Shown here piece after piece: positions 23,662 to 35,547 of a DNA stretch of 64,000 nucleotides; position 1 is the first letter of the stretch, and each line of letters opens with the position of its first letter. This DNA is from Chytridium lagenaria (taxonomy: Eukaryota > Chytridiomycota > Chytridiomycetes > Chytridiales > Chytridiaceae): positions 163,707 to 227,706 of the forward strand of contig JAHLKC010000058.1 in the NCBI GenBank assembly GCA_025449115.1, given 5' to 3'. The notes beneath the pieces were generated by a model. That model had not been told where the DNA came from, made no database searches, and was given only the letters and a program-made list of their open reading frames with translations. The translations under genes and the position numbers were made by a program.

Positions 23662-25295
23662 GCTTTCCAAAAACTTGTCCAAAAACTTCGTACAACACGG
23701 TTCCGAAAATGCAACCACTGCTCACCCAAGTTTACAGATCGGTGCGTCTCCCCTCCCCAACCACCAAAACCCACACTTCATTACTCATTCTCCTCCCCCA
23801 AAAAACAAAACGAAACAGGGTTTCCTCTTGATTCTATACAAGTTTTGGAAATGGATATACAACATTGCAACTGGAACGTCTGAGTTGTATAGGATTTGTG
23901 ATTCAGCTGCAAAGAGGTTGGCGAAACCGGTTATCACGAATGGGGAGAAGAAGGAGTTGAGTGAGGCCGAGGCCGTCACGGCTGCAGTCTATTCTCCGAA
24001 TCTGGTGTATAAGATAGGTATGGTGATGATGTTGAGTTGGGATTCGTCGCGTGGTTGGGAGTGATGACGTGGATGGAGGGTTTTGCTGACTTGGTTGTTT
24101 TTTTTGTATTGATTAGATCGGTCCGTCATGTATTCCAGTAAGCTAGTGGTAAGAAACATATGAGGTCCTTTCTCATATGGACTCTCGTTGTCATGAAATC
24201 TGCATCCTTTACCCTTTCATGGTTTTTTTTATTAGTCGTTCTCCATACAGTGGTTCGTGAAAAAAAACCGTCTAACGATTCCTTTTTTGTGTAATAGATG
24301 GAACGGAGGAAATTGGAATCAAAAGATTGCCCACTTGATGAAACTGTTTTTCTCATCCTTCGCAAGAAGCAGTTTCTTACAAAAGGCAATGAAGTATCGT
24401 AAGTCAACCTTTTTTAACCTTAGCTCCTTGCTTAATCATTTTATTGCAAAAACGCACTATCTTCCGCGAGGTGCCCGTTACCACCGTTACTCCTACTAAT
24501 TTATTCACATTAAATGATTCCAGCCCTCAATCCATCATCCTCCGCCGATGCGTCGGTATCATCGCTTCCTCCTACAAACTCATGCACGACCTCAATTCCC
24601 GCGCCGCCACCAAATACGACACTACAAACAAAGCGCATGAACGTAAACTCATGGAATTCTGGGACCTCGCCATGCAGGTGTGAAACTCTTGGTCGAGTAT
24701 CACCTCAATGGACACACGTTGGGTTTCAAGGACATGACCCGCAACGGATTTTAGGGGATGGTAAAAAAAAAAAACGGTCCTTTTTTTAAATGATTTTAAC
24801 CATGCTTAGGAATACTTGGTCTCGATGATCTTTACTATTTTGCAAAGAATCACCCGGATACGTTTCAAAGGGTTTTAAGTAGCTCCAGTCATGAGACTTC
24901 TTGGTATACACTTTTCCCTCAATCCATGATATAAACGTATAATAGGTTCTCAATGGCCGTTGTCGGTATCAACATCACCAGTTTCCTTATCTCCCTTGTA
25001 CGAACCGTCAACTCCAAAGCTTTTTTTACACATACGGCACAACCAAAGAAGTCTACCACGAATTCTATTGTAACGCTTCTTTATCCCTCCCTCTTGCCGT
25101 ACTAAATTTATAAGGTTATGTTTTGATGCATTCGAGAAACTCTGGACGCAATACGCGACGCCACTCACGGTCATGGATTTCGGACGCGTGTTTAATGAGT
25201 TTCAGGGGAAGATTGAGAAACAATTGTTGGCGGGTGAGCCGACGGTGCTTAAGGAGAACAGTCCTGTGTTTGTCAAGAACCGAAAGACAAAGTAA
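23642..25295 (+). CDS. ELMO-domain protein (ELMOD family)
   Basis: N-terminal part: MLSKNLSKNFVQH, then KFWKWIYNIATGTSELYRIC and AKPVITNGEKKELSEAEA. Further exons give SSPQSIILRRCVGIIASSYK, HERKLMEFWDLAMQ, the ELMO-domain hallmark WTHVGFQGHDP, LDDLYYF-like residues with KNHPDTFQRVL, VVGINITSFLISLVRTVNSK, and the end FGRVFNEFQGKIEKQLL. ELMOD proteins act as GTPase-activating proteins for Arf-family G proteins; some act at cilia. Around 24735-24760 the expected DPQTDFRGMG is interrupted by two missing bases (after CAA and in the G run). The start is the ATG at 23642 or the second one at 23660, which shares two bases with the TRAPPC5 ATG. The stop is TAA at 25293. Confidence 0.83.
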
Positions 25296-25547
25296 TGACC
25301 TCTTTGTCGAGGTAAAAGGCGCGGGAGGGAGTTTTACGAAAACGGAAGTTTTTGTTGTGGAGGAGATTCACATATTCATTGGAAACCCGGGAAATATTAT
25401 CAAGGAAAAAAATAAATGTGTTTTAAGTTATCTTATATAAGACTGGTGCACTGAATCTAATCGTGTATATTTTAGTTGATTTGTAACCATAATGTCTTCA
25501 TCTCGGTATCCGTTAAACACATTGAGAAATAACCTCTCCTATTTCCC

Positions 25548-27172
25548 CTAAGCACCTCTCGTCACTCTTAATGGTCGCCCTACTCGCCATATTAACAAAC
25601 TACTCCAGGATTCACTGCTTTTTTTTCTTATAAGAAAACCTCCTTTTCCTCCCTTAAATCCACCAAATGTCGGCGTCTTCTTCCTCTTCGTTCCCTCTTT
25701 CACAACCGGTATCTCCAACTGTCTATAAAATCCTTCAAATCGTCCCAACTGACCCTTCTCTTTCAATTCATTCAAATTCACAAAATCCTCTAAAGGCGAT
25801 AATTCATCCGAGTCATCGCCGCCACAGTCTCCCGAGTTAGCAGTTGTCGTATCGTTGGAGCGGGTGCGTTTACGGGAGGAGGGGAGGTGTCGGAGCTGTC
25901 GAGGTTGACCGTGATGAGGGGGCACTGGGGCGGGTTTGATGGTGGAGGTGGGGTTGGGTTTTTTGATGGTGGAGATGTGGCGGATATCGTCGTCGTCGTC
26001 GTCGTCGTCATTGCCAAAGTGGGATCGAAAGTCTTGAAAAAGAAGGTATCAGAGAGACTGACGGGTCGAAACCCCAACAAAACTATAAATCGTGTAGAAG
26101 TACGACCAACGAAGTAGAAATAGGGAGAACAAAGGAGAATATTTCAATTGTCACCTCTAGCTTTACTTGTTTTCTTTGACGTTGAAGCCGCCTTCCTTCC
26201 CTTCATAAACGGTGTTGAGCTCTCGAAATTATCATCACTGAATTCCTCAATTAAAATAGGCGATGCCCTCCCTACACCACCGTTACCAATAAATATCACC
26301 AACGAAAATTCATTCCATGCACATACCAGAACGAGTTTTCGGCTTTGCTCCCGTCGAAAAAGCATTTCTCCAAGCAGGCCTAAACTCTGGAAAATCATCA
26401 CCCATGTCATAACCTTGATCCTCCCTTGTTGCTCTCAATGGTGTCCCCTCATCGCTCTTTGTCTTTTCAGCGCGCCGTGACCCACGTTTTTTCAAAGGAA
26501 TCTCGTCATCGCTTTCAAACATATGTAGCATATTTGTGTTTTCTTTCACCGCGTCTTTTGATATAATCGGTAATCGGTACTTTGTGGCCAATAGGTCGTT
26601 GAAATCCTCCATATCAAAAGACTTTGAAGGACGTTGAGATGTTTCCTTGCGTTTCGTGTCATGGTGTGGGGCTGGGTTTTTTAAAGGAGATGGTTTAAAC
26701 GGTGAAGGATTTTGAAAAGGGGAAGGGTTTTGATAAGACGATAGAGTTCTGAATGGGGATTCGTTTGACGGTTTCTTTGAAAAGGTTTCGAGGAGACGTT
26801 TTTGTTGATTCACTTCTTCTTGGTGGCTGAGTTGGATTGCGAGGTTGAGTTCTTCGTCGTCAGAGTTGGAGGGACGTAAAAGACCACGGATGATGGGGCT
26901 GGGTTGTCCTTTGTGATGCGGGTGCTATAAAGAGTGATCAGAGGGAGCAGATGTGTGGGATGCTTACTTTTTGGTGGCGAAGTTGAGGCTACGGTGAGGG
27001 ATGAGGGCGTTTAAGGTCAATGCTGGTAAATAATAGTTTTTATTCTGGCTTACATGCTGCATGACATTGAAAAAAGTATGAGTGGAGCGTTCATTGCATT
27101 AATAAGAATGGTTTGATGTCGAGAAAGAACTGACCTGAGCTGCTCGCCCCGTTTCTTACGCTGTGTCGACAT
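25548..27172 (-). CDS. hypothetical UIM-containing, mostly disordered protein
   Basis: Start ATG at 27172 (MSTQRKKRGEQLR). The next exons give LTLNALIPHRSLNFATKK and HPHHKGQPSPIIRGLL, then the ubiquitin-interacting motif SDDEELNLAIQLSHQEE at about 26820-26880, fitting the consensus of acidic residues, hydrophobic, AxxxS and E. Pro/Ser-rich segments follow (SPFQNPSPFKPSPL), then DMEDFNDLLATKYRLPI, SDDEIPLKKRG, FPEFRPAWRNAFSTG, an aspartate run coded by GTC repeats at 25988, SPLEDFVNLNELKEKG and a Gly/Lys-rich end with WSSLL. Three or four introns of about 50-80 nt. UIM plus disordered, charged linkers is usual for ubiquitin-dependent DNA repair or trafficking adaptors; nothing tells which. Not recognised by family. 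Confidence 0.5.
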
Positions 27173-27345
27173 GCTGTCGGCGTCCTCCAGAACAGAGGGA
27201 GTCTCGAATTTCGGACAAACCTTCAGATCAAAAAAAACAAAGGCTTGTTCTCCGCGTTCATTCAAATCGATGTCAAAGTGTAATACACTGGACGGTTCAC
27301 GTAATGAATAATACAAGAATGATCATTATATTTTTTGCGTTTCAT

Positions 27346-28834
27346 CTAAAGTGGAAGCAAATTATCGAGCTCATTTTTCCAACGTCCTTTTGTGCTTGAC
27401 AACATGGACGAAGCTGTAATGTACTCTGTGCCGTCCCCAACCGGGGGTACGATGCTGGGAATGAATAGGGTGTAGAGTGGGTATTTTGGGGATATGTTGA
27501 AAAAGATGATAAAGTTTCTTCGTGTTCCGAGATCAAACTAAAAAAAAAAACGTCAGTGTATTTGCTGGGACAATGTCGTAAAGAAAGCCGGCATCAGACC
27601 TCGTTGATAAACGTCTAAATGTGATTGTTAGAATAAGTTGGGAAATGAGGGGTGGGAGACTTACTTCGCCACGACTTTTTGCGAATATCGCGTTCATCTT
27701 GTTGTTTTGGTATTCAATGGTGGTTTGTCCTGTGCGATCAAAATCAGTATCATTCAACCCCCAAAACTCTTCCACATACCAGTCAGCACAAGGAAGAGGT
27801 TCCATGCCGCTAATCCTCCCACTGCCAAAGTCAAAGAAACTGACAGCAAGAAGGTGAAAAGAAACAATGCCATCGACGAAAGTTCCGGCCAAGGAAACTA
27901 AGGGAGCGAGAGGTTAAAGATACTCGCTTATTCGCAAACTAAAAGCTCACGTTTTCGGATTTTAGGAAAGCTTTATAAAACAACCCAACGTTCATAAGGA
28001 AGAAATAGAAAGTGCCGGTTGGGACGTATAACAAGAAGAGACAAAAGTATCTATGATTATTGTGGCCCACGCTGGAAAAAAAGGATGAGAAGAAAAGAAA
28101 CCATGATGACGTTCATACCAATTATTAATCCATGGGCCTGTCGAGGAAAAAGATGAGACGGAATGTCAAAAAGATACGACACTGTTAAAGTCCACCTACA
28201 ATGATGATCCATCTTAAGTACGCACACATTGCATGCACTGCAGTGATGCGCACGTTCAGGTTTAGGAAAGTTGCCTACAACACCATTAAACAACGACATT
28301 CCCGAATCACCACAACGTACATTTCCTGCATGTCGGGTATCCTTTCCTCTCCTCCGGCATCATGATCGACATAAAATCCTCATCGTCCATATCCCCATCC
28401 GTTCCTCCAACACTCTCCCCCCCCAACGCAGCCTCCAAAATGTCTGCCCGCCATATAACAGCCGCCGTCTTCCCAGGACTCGTCGCCACAGCCATATAAT
28501 AATAGAACAAAATATTCACCAACAAATACGTCGCAAACAAACAATGCATCCACCAATACACCCCGTTCGCTTCCTTGATCTTCAACGTCTCATCCCCTAA
28601 CCGATACGGTAGTGTGACGGTGAAGAGCGTGTAGGCGCATGATGTGATGATGGCGAGTCCGATGCAGATGAAGATGGGGCCGATGATGGAGAACAAGAGT
28701 TTGTAGGATTTCGTGAGACGCACTTCAAGACGGGAGAGGAAGGATCCCCAGAGGATGCGAGACATTCGGGGGTGATGGTGATGGGCGTCTTTTGAGGCGG
28801 GTTTTGGTACAGATGTGTGGGGGTTGTTGCACAC
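27346..28834 (-). CDS. DHHC palmitoyltransferase, ZDHHC16/Pfa3-like
   Basis: A second S-acyltransferase, different from the Swf1-type gene. N-terminal membrane segments: [20 protein letters not shown] and [20 protein letters not shown]. The cysteine-rich domain is [23 protein letters not shown], with the following P-W-INN block on a tiny exon at about 28119-28140. [20 protein letters not shown] and further membrane segments follow. The C-terminus has [20 protein letters not shown], a TTxE motif typical of DHHC enzymes, then [20 protein letters not shown] and VGDGTEY. This layout resembles ZDHHC16 and fungal Pfa3, which act at ER, Golgi or vacuole. The HHC/PW junction needs a one-base correction. 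The start is ATG 28834, with an alternative at about 28766. Confidence 0.84.
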
Positions 28835-29014
28835 AGGAAACTTGGTCCACCTTTTTTTTTCTTTGCCTTCCAGACTTTTTATTTCGTCGTTTTCCAGTTG
28901 AGGGGCTTTCTTTGCATGGACGGGAGGCGGCGCACCGAGCCCTCCCTTCTTCAGCAGATGTGGGTGTCAATGAATGGTTGAATGAATGATTGCATGAATG
29001 GCTATGCGACTGCC

Positions 29015-30550
29015 ACATGCTCATGCCAAACCATCACCGTTCCGCAATGCATACGATCCGCTAACGCCTCCCCTCCTTTATGTGGTTACAGACGTCAAGA
29101 CAAGAACCTCCAATACTCCATCGCAGGTGCCGGAAGTGGTCTCAGTGCGTGTCAAAAACAAACAAAAACCCTCATTCAACGGATATCCCGATTTTTTCGC
29201 TCAAACAGTACACTAACCCTCCTCCTGCTGTTTTACAGTCGCAGCAGTCATCGTCACCCCTCTCGATGTCGTCAAAGTCCGTCTCCAAAATCAAAGCTAC
29301 GGTCCTAACGTTCAACCTCGTTACAAGGGTACGTTCAAGACGTTAGCCACGATATGGAGGGAGGAAAGGATCAGGGGGTTGTACAGCGGGCTGTCACCCA
29401 CGATCATTGCGTACCTGCCGGATAGGGCGCTTTGGTTCACGGTTTATCATGGATGTCAGGATCGGCTGGCGACGTTCAAGGGTGGGTAACTTTTTTTTTT
29501 TTTTGTGGGGGAATGTTCATTTGTTGGCTGACACGTGTGGAAAGAGGGGAGGTATGTGAATACGACGACGGGACATGTGCTTGCTACAATTGTTGCATCG
29601 ATATCTTCCACGGTGCTAACGACACCGATATGGGTGGTTCGAACTCGACTCATGGTGAGTAATTCTTCTGCGATATCATCTCTCTATGATTGCTATTCCA
29701 CCGCGATCACTTGAGTAACACTCTGCCTTCTTTAAAGACACAGATACCAAAACAAACCAGCGAATACCATTATACATCCGTCATACATGCATTCAAAACC
29801 ATTGTCAAGGAGGAAGGATGGCACGCCCTGTACAAAGGTTCGACCATCCCACTCCTATTTTCCTGGTATTAACTACAAAAACATGAAAGGTCTTGGTCCA
29901 AGTCTCCTCGGCATCAGCCACTCCGTCGTCATGTTCCCCCTCTACGAAAAACTTAAACTCATCATCAAAGGTACTCTCCCCCCTCTACCCCACGTCCTAA
30001 CCTTCATTTCAGACTACGAATCCCGCACATCCCCCCACCCATCCACCAGTATCAGCAGTGTTGGCATCCTCGTAGCAAGCGCTGTATCGAAATGCGTCGC
30101 AAGTCTCGCGACATATCCTCATGAAGTTTTGAGAACGAGGTTGCAGACACAGACGACTCGAACGCATATCCCACCGCATAGGGATGTGGCGCCACCACCG
30201 AAATATACTGGGATCATTCAGACAGCGAGGTTGATGATTGCAGAGGAGGGGTTTAGGAGTATGTACTTGGGGTTGCCGACGAGGTATACATTTGAATTTA
30301 CTTTTATCACCTGTTTCCTCTTTTTTTGCGCGTAGTTTGGGACTAATGGGGTTTATGTGAATTTAGTTTGATTCGGCAAGTCCCAGCTGGAGCGATAAGG
30401 TACATTCTCTTTCCCCTTTCTTTTCCAACCACTTTCTTTTTTCAACCATCCTTTTCTTTTGTTTTTTCCTTATCTGACCGGTTCATTTTGCTGTTCAGTC
30501 TCTGGATGTACGAGATCATCTGTAAAAACATTTCCGACAACCACCAATAA
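29015..30550 (+). CDS. mitochondrial carrier (SLC25), NAD/folate/pyrimidine-nucleotide group
   Basis: Three carrier repeats are present, each with its signature: VTPLDVVKVRLQNQ (about 29250-29300), TTPIWVVRTRLMTQ (about 29620-29740) and TYPHEVLRTRLQTQ (about 30110-30150). The second signature has Trp in place of the usual acidic residue (PIW), and the third reads PHE. Both mark the subgroup holding SLC25A32 (folate/FAD), SLC25A33/36 (pyrimidine nucleotides) and the fungal NAD carriers. GLYSGLSPTIIAYLPDRALW, GWHALYKG, GLGPSLLGISHSVVMFPLYE and LIRQVPAGA complete the fold. The last residues are YEIICKNISDNHQ. At least six introns. The N-terminal exon is uncertain; the first solid exon begins at about 29096 (DKNLQYSIAGAGSG), so 29015 is approximate. 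The substrate cannot be fixed from sequence. Confidence 0.83.
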
Positions 30551-31060
30551 CAACTCCATCTGACGCCTTACCCTAACCCTCCCACCTCTCCCCATGTATG
30601 TAAAAAAAAAACCTTTTCCCCACTTTCCCCCGCGTATGCGCCAATATGCCACCTTTTTTCCATTGTTGCGAAGTCAATCCTCGTTCCGCGTCAAACCTCT
30701 ACTTTGACATTCCAATAAAGTCAACGCACCATCTACGAGCATCTGCATGTTTCCTGGTTTACTTCATGATGTCCTTGACGTTTTCTTCTCATCGATGCCA
30801 AAAAAAGAAAAGTGAAGATATTTCCTTTACGCTCCTAAATGTCTGCGCATTATCACTGAATCATCAACCCATGATCCACCAACTTATCGCAGTACATTCA
30901 ACCCTCAACGAACGAAAACAAACTCCTACTTTCCCCCGAAAAAAACAAAATGTATCCGACTCTATCTACTTCTTTTTATTTTTCATGCATGCGTTTCTTA
31001 AAAAAAATTGATCCGTCCAATCCATTTCCCTCAATATACCTCCAACCTTCAAACCCTTCA
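30551..31060. other. convergent 3' region, SLC25 carrier / SBDS
   Basis: About 510 bp between two converging stops. It contains A- and C-rich plus-strand stretches and no recognisable gene. Both 3' UTRs must lie here. Confidence 0.5.
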
Positions 31061-32184
31061 CTACGAAATCTGTTCATCCCCTTCAACCCCCGTCCTCACA
31101 TTCAACACCTCAAACGTCCCCCGTCCCTTCGTCTCTGTCGCCACCAATTCATTCAAAACCCTATAATTCCCAGGATCGATCAAACAAATCTACAACATTG
31201 TGTGTTTTTTTAGAAAAAACCAAATTTACAAAAAAGGCGCTCACCAATTCATAATCTTCATCCCAGTCTTCGTCTTGGATTTCGGAGAGGAGGGGCGTTA
31301 TACGGTCTTTGAGACGTTTACCGTCTTTTGAGGGGAGGACGAGACGAACTCGCATTTGAGCGCGGGTGATGGGGATGATTTGTTTTTCTTGGAGTTGTTT
31401 AATCACATCAAGTGCCTAATAAAGGGTCAACTACACAGAAGAAAAAAACAATAGCCCATGGTTCCAAAACCCAACGCAACAAAAAAAAACAAATCGACAG
31501 CCCATGCTACCAACCAAAAAACAAAAAAAAACGCAACAAAAAAAAAACAAAAAAACAACAAAACAAAAAATAAAAACAAAAACAATCGTATATATATAGT
31601 ACCTGCTGCTTTGTACTCTTATTATGGTTAACCGAAAAATGCAAATCTGCCATCGCCTTCTCAATCATCGTCACAGTATAAGGTCGTTTCGTCTCTGGAT
31701 TCACACACTTCTCAGAAACCGTTGCCGCGATATCCTTCAACGTAGTTTCAATCATAGCCGTTCGTTCCTTCTCTCCAACTTGAAGTTCCCCCTTTTTCAA
31801 AATCTACACACGCCCCCCGAAAATACAGAACGTTAAAAAAAAAAAAGGGGGGGGGGACGATGATAACTGAACCTCCAACAAAATCTTTTCCACATCCGTT
31901 GTCTTGAAAGCTGCATTCAAGTCCTCGATTTTCGCGGTTTGGCCTTTCGAAACGTTCATGTAGACGGTGTGGGTTTGGAGGACTTCGTCAATGTTGGTTT
32001 CGCTTTAAAAAGAAGGTGAGTTGGTGGTGTTTGGGGGGGAGCTTGTATACACATTGGACCGCCATTCAATCACTTTGTTCTTGTAGCAGGCGATTTCGAA
32101 ACGTTTGCCACCTTTTTTGAGACGGACGATGGAGACGTTGGTGAGACGGTTTTGGTTGCTCGGGGTGAAGATGAGTTGGGACAT
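31061..32184 (-). CDS. SDO1: ribosome maturation protein SBDS (Sdo1)
   Basis: With the GTPase EFL1 it removes the anti-association factor eIF6 (Tif6) from late cytoplasmic 60S particles. Domain [57 protein letters not shown]. Domain [62 protein letters not shown]. Domain [41 protein letters not shown], ending with VNEL-like residues and [13 protein letters not shown]. All three domains are present at normal length (about 260 residues). Introns lie at about 31997-32055, 31804-31872, 31414-31600 (A-rich) and 31190-31245. The start ATG at 32184 gives [10 protein letters not shown]. No frameshift seen. Confidence 0.96.
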
Positions 32185-32585
32185 GGGTGGACTTTTTCGG
32201 TGGAAGGTTTTTTTTAAAAAAGTTTTTTTTTTTTTTTTTTTTGGAGTGATGGAACAGTCACTGTAAAATGAGTTGTCGAGCCCTGCAGCTTTGATATGGG
32301 TTTTGTTTCATTCCTTATTCATTGTCCTTCAAGACTGACATGATACAGTTTTATAAACACGGTAAGGCGAAAAGGGCGAGGTACAGCGACGACAAAATAA
32401 AAAAACAAAAATGCGTGAAATAAATAACACAAAGGGAATTTGGTGATATCGAGCACCGTGTAAAAACAGCAAAGACAGACACACAAAAGAGGCCGAAAAA
32501 AAGACGGGAGGAACAGAACAACAAAGGAAACTCCGGGATGGGGAGAAAGAGTTGGCTACAGAAATGATTTTAGAGGTGATGATAT
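32185..32585. other. intergenic region with poly-T tract
   Basis: Holds the SBDS promoter and the 3' UTR of the upstream tandem SET/NAP gene. A T20 run at about 32222-32241 is the only distinctive feature. Confidence 0.5.
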
Positions 32586-33743
32586 TTACTCATCAAACTC
32601 ATCGTCCATGCCCTCGTCATCGCTCTCCCCAAGAGTGGCCTTGACGTAATAATCCACAGCGTTGGGGTAAAGATCCTCAATGAGGAGTGCCAAAAAGTCG
32701 TGTGCCTCATCGTCCTCGTCATCGTCATCCTTCTCAAGACCTCCGAGCCAGCTGAAGAAGGAGAGATTGTGGTCATCGTCGCAGGCTTCACCTTCGGCGT
32801 GGTTGTGCACGTGCTTACGCTTCTTGCCAACGGCAGCGTCGGGCGTGGGTTTCTTTTCGTTGGGGTTCTAAGTATTAATTTTTATAGTGAGTCAGTGTAT
32901 AGAGAAATGGAAATGAATGTTGAAAATAAGTATTTGTTTTTGTACAAACCTTGTTGGGCTTCCAGTTGATCTTGGGAAAAGTCAACTCGCCCTTTACCAC
33001 GCTGAAAAATAACCAAAAACCAAGCGGTGATCAGGACTTTTGACGCTTCTTTTTTTTTTTTTTTTTTTTTTTGTGAAAAGGATAGCGAAAATATAAAGTA
33101 ACTTACGCAAGGACAAGTTCAGTGTTGGAGAAGAAATCATTCTTGGCAAACTTAAAGGTAAGCTTGATGGTTTTCTCGCTAGGCTCTTCGACCTTGAACT
33201 GCTTGAGGTGTTGGATAATCTCCTTTTCAGCCTCTGGGACGGCCATGGAAAAGATGGGGTGAACAAGGAAAGCGGTCGACCTTTCAACAAGTTATTGTAC
33301 ATGATTAGATTTAGGCAGAGATAGGGAATGAGGATTGTTGATGGTAAGAAAAACAATGAATGCAACTGAATCCCATATGAATAAGCAACTTACCAAAAGT
33401 CATCAATCTTTTCAGAAATCTTGTCGCGCTGTGCAAGGAGAGGCTTCCTCTTTTCGTCAAAGAGAGTGTCGAGCTTTTCCTTTTCAGCCTCGAGTTCTTC
33501 CTCCAGGGTCTGAGTTGATTGACATGCAGTAAGTAAAAAAAAAAATGGAAAGAGCAGCATCCTTCATTCCGTCATCATGATGACGACGACAATGACGACT
33601 ACAGCCAGTACAAATGCAGCGAGATGATTTACCTCGATGCTCGTGTTTACATCCAGCAACTCTTCGAGCACAGCCTGAGTAGCGACATCCTCAGTCTCTT
33701 GCTGCTGCTTGCTCTTTGGCTCTGTTTTAAGCTTCTTGACCAT
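32586..33743 (-). CDS. SET/NAP-family histone chaperone
   Basis: N-terminal basic start MVKKLKTEPKSKQQQETEDV leads into a dimerisation helix (TLEEELEAEKEKLDTLFDEK) with RKPLLAQRDKISEKIDDFW, the classic entry to the NAP earmuff domain. STAFLVHPIFSMAVPEAEKE, FKVEEPSEKTIKLTFKFAKN, DFFSNTELVL, GELTFPKINWKP, SFFSWLGGLEKDDDDEDD, LALLIEDLYPNAVDYYVKAT and a short acidic tail ending MDDEFDE follow. The PxFWxxxFxxHP-type block and short acidic tail fit SET (TAF-I) or Vps75 better than NAP1. These proteins carry H3-H4 or linker histones. Introns are at about 33639-33505, 33392-33283, 33107-33005 (with a T23 run) and 32952-32867. All exon joins keep frame. Confidence 0.88.
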
Positions 33744-34271
33744 CTTTGTGATTTAATAAATTAATTATAGGTAAATATGGAATGAGTATATGGACAATTT
33801 ACAAGGAATGGTTTTTATGATTTATTTAACACCCACTTTTTTTTTTTTTTTTTTTTTCTTCTGTCCGACAGACAAACAGCATATGAAATAAAAAAGAAAT
33901 ATTTAATTATTTAATTATATTAATATTATTATTAAATAAAATGAAATAATAATAAATGACAGTGAGAGACAAAGAAATGGATAAATGTATTTTATATTAC
34001 GTAATAGTATATGGAATTGTCACTCCACAGTTGAATTCATTTCAAATCTAATATCTTTTTATTATTTATTAATTATTAATAAATAAAAACTGAAAAGCCC
34101 ACCCCATCCCATTCCACTCCATCCATTCCTTTTTATTTTAATTACAGCTGTGCGTTAACAGCATCAAACACTACTGCCTACTACTAAATACTTGCTGCAT
34201 CCATCCACTTACACTACCTACCTACACATCACACAAAACTAGAATTTGTGACAAAGAGGAAGAACAGCAAC
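33744..34271. other. AT-rich divergent promoter region, SET/NAP gene / bZIP gene
   Basis: Contains a T21 run at about 33837-33857 and AT-rich sequence with ATTAATTAAT-like elements at 33900-34110, then a CA/CT-rich leader just before the bZIP ATG. No gene is seen. Confidence 0.5.
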
Positions 34272-35547
34272 ATGTGGAACTTTGACTGGCTGCTCCCCGT
34301 GGATACAGAGACCTCTGGTCCTGACGAATGGCTTAATGCTGACGCCGTATTCCAATTCGACAGCACAGAAGACGACTCTGCTCGTCTCCTCAACTCTTAC
34401 CCTTCTTCAGCATCTCTCGAGCATTCTATCACAACACCCTCCTCCTCCTCTCTCTCTTCAGTCTCACCCTCAACCACCCTCACCTCACCACCGACCACCA
34501 CCAACAACACATCAAACGACGAACTTGAGCATCTCCTCAGCGACACCTCTTTCCAAGCCTTCCAAACAGCCCTTGCAGCTGCAGCTGCAGCCAAAAACTC
34601 TAAAAAAGCATCAACGTTTGGATATCTGGATGCACTTCAGAGCCCCACTCCTATCAAGGGAAGCACTGCTGGATCTGTCTCTGGTGAACCGGATGACAAG
34701 CGAAAGAGGAACACGGCTGCATCAGCGAGGTTTAGGGCAAAGAAGAAGATGAGGGAGATGGCGCTTGAGCAGGCTGCAAAGGAATCGATGGCAAAGTCAG
34801 AGATGCTTGAACGGAGACTGTGTGGTGAGTTTATCCTCTAGCACCAGATTTTATTCTATTCTATTCTATTATTCTCTATTTTTGTTCTATACGGACAGTA
34901 TTATTTTTATTCTTTTTGGTAGTTGAGTCTAGGAATGTGTATAGTTTACATTGACCAACACCCTTTATCCATTATTCTTTCTTTATTGTTTCTATTTTAT
35001 TTATATATTTATTTATTTGATTTAATTCTATTTATATATATTGATTCGATTCTTGTTCGTTTTCAACACTCTTCAACTCTTACTTTCACATGGCCACTCT
35101 CATTTATTATTTAATTTATTACTTATTTATTAATTAATTATTCTTTTTATTCTTTTTTATTTATGAAATGCTTATGAAATCTCTTTGTGTCACTATCAGA
35201 ATATGAGATGGAGATCAAGTGGTTACGTCAATTGGTGACGGAGCAGTTCCCTTCAAAGAAACTAAGGGACATTTACAGCGAGGTAAATCTTCTATTCTAT
35301 TTTATTCTATTCTATTCTATTCATTACTGTTACTGTTACTATCTTTCTTTACTTTTTACTAATATTCCAATCTCCTTTCTTATCTCCTACCCTTCATTCT
35401 CATCAGCACAACTTTACCTACATTGAGGATTCTCCTGCCGCTGGTTCGGGGGTGGAACAGTCCATCGTTGGTGCATTCACCCCGATCCTGCCTGCTCCTT
35501 TGCCTGCTGCATCGTCGTCGTCGTCCTCTGTCCTTTTGAAAAAGTAA
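34272..35547 (+). CDS. bZIP transcription factor, ATF4 / cys-3 / GCN4 class
   Basis: N-terminal activation-like region rich in acidic and aromatic residues (MWNFDWLLPVDTETSGPDEW), followed by long Ser/Thr/Pro and Ala runs. The basic region is KRKRNTAASARFRAKKKMRE (about 34700-34755), matching the NTAASARFRxKKK signature of fungal sulphur- and amino-acid-control factors and animal ATF4. A leucine-zipper register follows across two introns (ALEQAAKESMAKSEMLERRL, then YEMEIKWLRQLVTEQF). The tail is short and Ser/Ala-rich. It probably binds DNA as a dimer and controls amino acid, sulphur or stress genes; targets are not visible. Introns lie at 34826-35200 (AT-rich, with ATTCT repeats) and about 35284-35405. 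Confidence 0.85.
34851..35345. repeat. ATTCT/TTCTATTCTA microsatellite and AT-rich intron sequence
   Basis: Pentamer TTCTA/ATTCT units occur at 34855-34870 and again at 35293-35320, in the two introns of the bZIP gene, joined by a very AT-rich stretch. No function is apparent. Confidence 0.7.
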
